Below, piece by piece: positions 7,111 through 9,988 of a stretch of 9,988 nt of DNA; position 1 is the first letter of the stretch; the number at the start of each line of letters is the position of its first letter. The DNA is from DATGKR01 sp035294565 (GTDB lineage: Bacteria > Actinomycetota > Acidimicrobiia > Acidimicrobiales > Palsa-688). The notes under the pieces were generated by a model that saw only the letters and a list, made by a program, of their open reading frames with translations, was not told where the DNA came from and did not search any database. Made by a program: the position numbers and the translations under genes. The stretch is taken from contig DATGKR010000031.1 in the NCBI GenBank assembly GCA_035294565.1, positions 1-9,988 of the forward strand. The letters run 5' to 3'.

Positions 7111-7869
7111 CTAGGCCGCTTCCCGGCGGAGAGACGAGACGAAGCCGGTGGCGGAGCCGCCGTGCGGCGCTCTCGAGCGGCGGTCCAGCAGGGGCGAGTA
7201 GCGGACGATGCAGCGGAGGGCGTCGAACCCGTCCCGCCAGCCGATCTTCTTCCCCTCGGCGTAGGTTCGCCCGGAGTAGCCGATACCGACCTCGAACACC
7301 CTCCAGCCTCCCCGGGCGACCTTGGCGGTTATCTCCGCCTCGATCCCGAAGCGGTTCTCCTCGAGCTCGAGGTCCTCCAGGACTTCGCGCCGGAACACCT
7401 TGTAGCAGGTCTCCATGTCGGTCAGGTTCAGGTTGGTGAAAGCGTTGGAGATCGTGGTGAGGACCTTGTTGCCGACGGTGTGCCAGTAGTAGAGGACCCT
7501 TCTCGACTGGCAGGTCAGGAAGCGGGATCCATAGACCACGTCCGCCTCGCCGCTGAAGAGGCGTTCCAGCAGAGCGCCGTACTCGCGGGGGTCGTATTCG
7601 AGGTCGGCATCCTGGACGATCACGAAATCGGATTGGGTCAGGCGGAAGCCGGTCTGGAGGGCGGCGCCCTTGCCCTGGTTGCGCTCGTGGCGCACGAGGC
7701 GGATGCGCTCGTCGGGCACGCTTTCGACGATCGAGGCGGTGCCGTCGGTGGACGCGTCGTCGACGACCACCACCTCTGCCACATATGGGGACTCGACTAC
7801 CTTCAGGAGAAGCTCCTTGATGGTGGCAGCCTCGTTGTAACAGGGGACGACAACGGAAAGGCAACGCAT
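7111..7869 (-). CDS. Family 2 glycosyltransferase, polyprenyl-phosphate hexose synthase-like
   Basis: A 252-residue GT-A fold glycosyltransferase of family GT2, resembling dolichyl-phosphate mannose/glucose synthases, which move a hexose from a nucleotide sugar to a polyprenyl phosphate on the cytoplasmic membrane face. SVVVPCYNEAATI (5-17) opens the nucleotide-binding domain, VVDDASTDGT (35-44) holds the nucleotide-sugar aspartates, HERNQGKGAALQTGF follows, and QDADLEYDP (86-94) is the metal-binding DxD-like motif. DMETCYKVFR (151-160) and NRFGIEAEITAK (172-183) are typical of the DPM1-like branch. There is no C-terminal membrane segment. The ATG is chosen because MRCLSVVVP is the family N-terminus and AGGAG sits 7 bases upstream; a longer upstream open frame lacks family similarity. 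It follows the membrane-methyltransferase gene by 14 bases, so they are probably co-transcribed. Donor sugar and acceptor lipid cannot be read from sequence. Confidence 0.88.
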   Translation of the reverse strand: MRCLSVVVPCYNEAATIKELLLKVVESPYVAEVVVVDDASTDGTASIVESVPDERIRLVRHERNQGKGAALQTGFRLTQSDFVIVQDADLEYDPREYGALLERLFSGEADVVYGSRFLTCQSRRVLYYWHTVGNKVLTTISNAFTNLNLTDMETCYKVFRREVLEDLELEENRFGIEAEITAKVARGGWRVFEVGIGYSGRTYAEGKKIGWRDGFDALRCIVRYSPLLDRRSRAPHGGSATGFVSSLRREAA

Positions 7870-7883
7870 GGGTTCGCTCCTGC

Positions 7884-9857
7884 TCAGGACGGACGGGTTG
7901 CGATGGCCAGCACGGACTGGCCGAACGGCGGGGTGATCCTCGACTCGACACAGCGGATCAGTGGGACGGCGTAGCGGTCGAAGAGCCTCACTCCGCTTGG
8001 ACGGGTGGGGTCGCGGCGCAGGACCCGCGCCGTGAGGAGCCACAGAGCGGCGCCGACGCAGTTGGCGTAACGGACCCGGGTGACCTCGAATCCCGCGGCT
8101 TCGAGCTGCGCGGCGACGAGCCGGGCCGAGTAGCGCCTGTGGTGACCGACCCTGCGGTCGAACTCGCTGTAGAGGAAGCGGTGTGCCGGCACCCAGACGG
8201 CGACGTGGCCTCCCGGCTCGAGGACCTCGCGCAGCTCGGCGAGTGCTTCCTCGGCGTCGTCGATGTGCTCGAGGACGTTGATCAGGACGGCCGAGTCGAA
8301 GCGGCCGACCTCGGCGGGGGAAACCGAGGCTCCGCAGTGCACGCGGACGGCGGTGTTGCCGTCGAAGCGGGCTGCCAGGTGGCGGGCGCAGCGATCCGAC
8401 GTCTCGGTCGCGGTGACCAGCCGGCCGTCGGCGGCGAGGAGGCCGGTCATCGTGCCGTGCCCCGCACCGACCTCGAGCACCCGGCGGCCCAGGTAGGGCT
8501 CGATGAGCTCGACGATCCAGGCCGGGTAGTTGACCGCTCCGTCGAGCGAGTCCAAGGTGCGCGCGAGCTGGAGGTCGGCCTCGTCCAGAGCGGCGGCCGG
8601 GTGAGAAGCTGGCGGCTCATACGCCGACCACAAGGCGGCGGAGCCGAAGAGGAGGAGACCGGCCAAGGCCAGCCAGGAAGGCATCGAAAAGCCGTTGTAG
8701 GCGGCGGCAGGCAGGGCATAGACGGCCAGCGCCGACACTGCGCCGACGGCCCAGCGCCTCGACGTCGCCGACCTGGCCGCGCCGAGCGCCAGGCACACCG
8801 CTGCGGGAGCCACGTACCAGCTCCACAGCTGGGTCTCGAAGATGCCCCTGGCGAGGAGGCAAAGGGCGGCTCCCCCGACGACGCGAGCCATGCTGCGGTC
8901 CTTGGATACGCGCCACCCGACGAGGCAAGCGGCGACTACCGCGAGCGACCGGGAGCCCGAGCCCACGCGGGCGGCGAAGCTCATCGAGTCCGCGTGGATC
9001 GTCACGGGTTCCCCCAGTCCCCACCACGGCAGGTGCTGGCCGTGTCCGAGCATCGGCTGCATGACGAGCGCCTGGTATGTCCCGGAGGGGTCGAGGGCGA
9101 AGAGGCAGGCGGCGCAAGACCCGGGCAGGAGGAGCGCCCACACCAATGCCCGCTTGCGTTCCGCTGCCGGCGCGGCCCCGACCAGGAGGGGCACCAGCAG
9201 GCCCGCCCACGGTTGCATCATGATCGCAACCGACAAGGTCAGCGCCGCGGCCACGGGTCGTCGCCGCAGCAGCAGAGCGAGCGCGAGGCACGAGAGAGCG
9301 AGGGCAAGCAGGTCCTCAGGGTGGCCGGCCCACACGCAGGTGGGCGGGACCACTAGCAAGGCCGTGGCGAGGGATAGCAACCTCCGGCGCCGGGCTGGCA
9401 CACCGATCGTTTCGGCCAGGTAGTCCACGCCCAGGACGGTCGTCGAGCCGAGGACGAAGAACGCAGGCCCGACGACGAGCCAGAGGCTCGGGTAATCGAG
9501 AGGGATCGGAAAGCTACCCGCCAGGCCCAGGTGGTCGCCGAGCGCGACGACCGGGGCCAGGAGCACCAGCATCCCGGGCAGGGGCAGGTACATCGGGTCC
9601 GCGCTGTAGACGGTGCCGACGGCGCCGTGGGACACCCATCGGGCGCCTTCGACGGTCCACCAGGCGTCCCAGGTGGTGAGCCACTGGTGGAGACCGACCA
9701 GCCCGGGCAGGAAGAAGGAGCAGAAAATGCATACACCGACCGACATCAGCGACGCCGCCGCAGCGAATCGCCACCGCTCCCAGCGCAGGTCCGGAAGCGG
9801 CTTTGCGCGGGGAGGGGCTGCTGCTGCGGCCGGTGCCGCGCCGAGGGCAGTCTGCAC
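7884..9857 (-). CDS. Polytopic membrane protein fused to a C-terminal SAM-dependent methyltransferase
   Basis: A 657-residue, apparently two-part protein. Residues about 31-412 contain roughly ten or more hydrophobic segments (for example 31-51, 91-107, 182-198, 203-227, 238-255, 346-362, 370-387, 394-412). Between the first two lies a loop with TTWDAWWTVEGARW (61-74), and WAGHPED (176-182) follows later. This layout, with acidic residues in the first long loop, recalls GT-C glycosyltransferases such as the DUF2029/GT87 group, but that is only suggestive. Residues about 440-657 form a class I methyltransferase: motif I VLEVGAGHGT (460-469), FDSAVLINVLEHIDD (520-534), then LEPGGHVAVWVPAH. The GTG start gives a short Ala/Pro-rich cytoplasmic lead (1-30) before the first membrane segment; no ribosome binding site is visible and GATAAC lies 7 bases upstream, so a leaderless message is possible. 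The downstream GT2 enzyme could supply a lipid-linked sugar. The substrate of either half is unknown. Confidence 0.8.
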   Translation of the reverse strand: MQTALGAAPAAAAAPPRAKPLPDLRWERWRFAAAASLMSVGVCIFCSFFLPGLVGLHQWLTTWDAWWTVEGARWVSHGAVGTVYSADPMYLPLPGMLVLLAPVVALGDHLGLAGSFPIPLDYPSLWLVVGPAFFVLGSTTVLGVDYLAETIGVPARRRRLLSLATALLVVPPTCVWAGHPEDLLALALSCLALALLLRRRPVAAALTLSVAIMMQPWAGLLVPLLVGAAPAAERKRALVWALLLPGSCAACLFALDPSGTYQALVMQPMLGHGQHLPWWGLGEPVTIHADSMSFAARVGSGSRSLAVVAACLVGWRVSKDRSMARVVGGAALCLLARGIFETQLWSWYVAPAAVCLALGAARSATSRRWAVGAVSALAVYALPAAAYNGFSMPSWLALAGLLLFGSAALWSAYEPPASHPAAALDEADLQLARTLDSLDGAVNYPAWIVELIEPYLGRRVLEVGAGHGTMTGLLAADGRLVTATETSDRCARHLAARFDGNTAVRVHCGASVSPAEVGRFDSAVLINVLEHIDDAEEALAELREVLEPGGHVAVWVPAHRFLYSEFDRRVGHHRRYSARLVAAQLEAAGFEVTRVRYANCVGAALWLLTARVLRRDPTRPSGVRLFDRYAVPLIRCVESRITPPFGQSVLAIATRPS

Positions 9858-9882
9858 AGGTCGAGTTATCGGACGGCTGGGC

Positions 9883-9910
9883 AGCCCGCTGTAGCAGCTA
9901 CAGCTCGGCT
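9883..9910. terminator. Hairpin after the right-edge gene, possible terminator or operator
   Basis: GCTGTAG (9888-9894) and CTACAGC (9898-9904) form a perfect 7-bp stem around a CAG loop, extended by AGCC (9883-9886) with GGCT (9907-9910) across a small internal loop. It lies 4 bases beyond the stop of the minus-strand gene at the right edge and upstream of the membrane-methyltransferase gene. There is no T-run. It could end the upstream transcript or be a regulator site for the downstream gene. Confidence 0.45.
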
Positions 9911-9914
9911 GCGA

Positions 9915-9988
9915 CTAGACCGTAGCGGCCACCCGGAAGCCGCTCTCCCCGGTCGGCTGCTCCTCGAAGACCTCCAGCGCCTCGACAT
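9915..9988 (-). CDS. C-terminal end of an unrecognised protein (5' end outside window)
   Basis: On the minus strand a frame is open from the window edge to TAG at 9917-9915, encoding VEALEVFEEQPTGESGFRVA followed by ATV. The other two minus frames here give less natural sequences (for example very Arg/Ser-rich), and a hairpin follows the stop directly, which supports a real gene end. Twenty-three residues are too few to assign a family. It lies on the same strand as, and 57 bases upstream of, the membrane-methyltransferase gene, so it could belong to the same transcription unit if the hairpin does not terminate. Confidence 0.55.
   Translation of the reverse strand, partial: VEALEVFEEQPTGESGFRVAATV

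Noticed and set aside
7870..8043. Longer start for the glycosyltransferase, extending it to 310 residues
   Set aside because: The extra residues overlap the end of the methyltransferase gene and look non-coding, whereas the ATG at 7869 begins the standard family N-terminus and has AGGAG at good spacing.
1..9988. CRISPR arrays, tRNA or rRNA genes, insertion sequences
   Set aside because: No regularly spaced repeats, no tRNA-like clover-leaf sequence, and no transposase motifs or terminal repeats were seen; almost all of the window is accounted for by seven genes.

Overview
The window is a high-GC stretch of bacterial chromosome and looks like an actinobacterium. The supporting signs are strong G/C third-position bias, GTG and TTG starts, promoter-like boxes placed so that transcripts would be leaderless, a CysNC fusion, and a CysQ of the mycobacterial type. 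The exact lineage cannot be read from the sequence; a deep-branching group such as Acidimicrobiia is a guess. The window is almost fully coding: seven genes, two cut by the window edges, and no gene-free stretch over 60 bases.

Left part (1-3432, + strand): the 3' end of an E1 beta-type 2-oxoacid dehydrogenase gene, then a complete icmF encoding fused isobutyryl-CoA mutase (B12-binding domain, G-protein chaperone domain and mutase barrel in one chain). A near-perfect 20-bp palindrome lies between them, inside the spacer of a probable icmF promoter. The context suggests branched-chain keto-acid (valine) catabolism, with isobutyryl-CoA interconverted with n-butyryl-CoA.

Middle (3455-7073, + strand): a tight sulfate-activation operon, cysD - cysNC - cysQ. 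CysD and the CysN half make APS, the CysC half phosphorylates it to PAPS, and CysQ removes the 3'-phosphate of PAP/PAPS. The genes overlap by one base (TAGTG) and two bases (TTGA). The inferred TTG start gives CysQ a Pro/Ser-rich N-terminal tail containing an in-frame repeat. A small inverted repeat covers the likely -10 box of cysD.

Right part (7111-9988, - strand): a convergent block separated from cysQ by a strong GC hairpin, a plausible shared terminator. Transcribed right to left, it holds the 3' end of an unrecognised gene, a large fusion of a polytopic membrane domain with a C-terminal SAM-dependent methyltransferase, and a soluble family 2 glycosyltransferase resembling polyprenyl-phosphate hexose synthases. 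The last two are 14 bases apart and probably act together in lipid-linked sugar or cell-envelope glycan chemistry; that role is inferred. No RNA genes, mobile elements or CRISPR arrays were seen.
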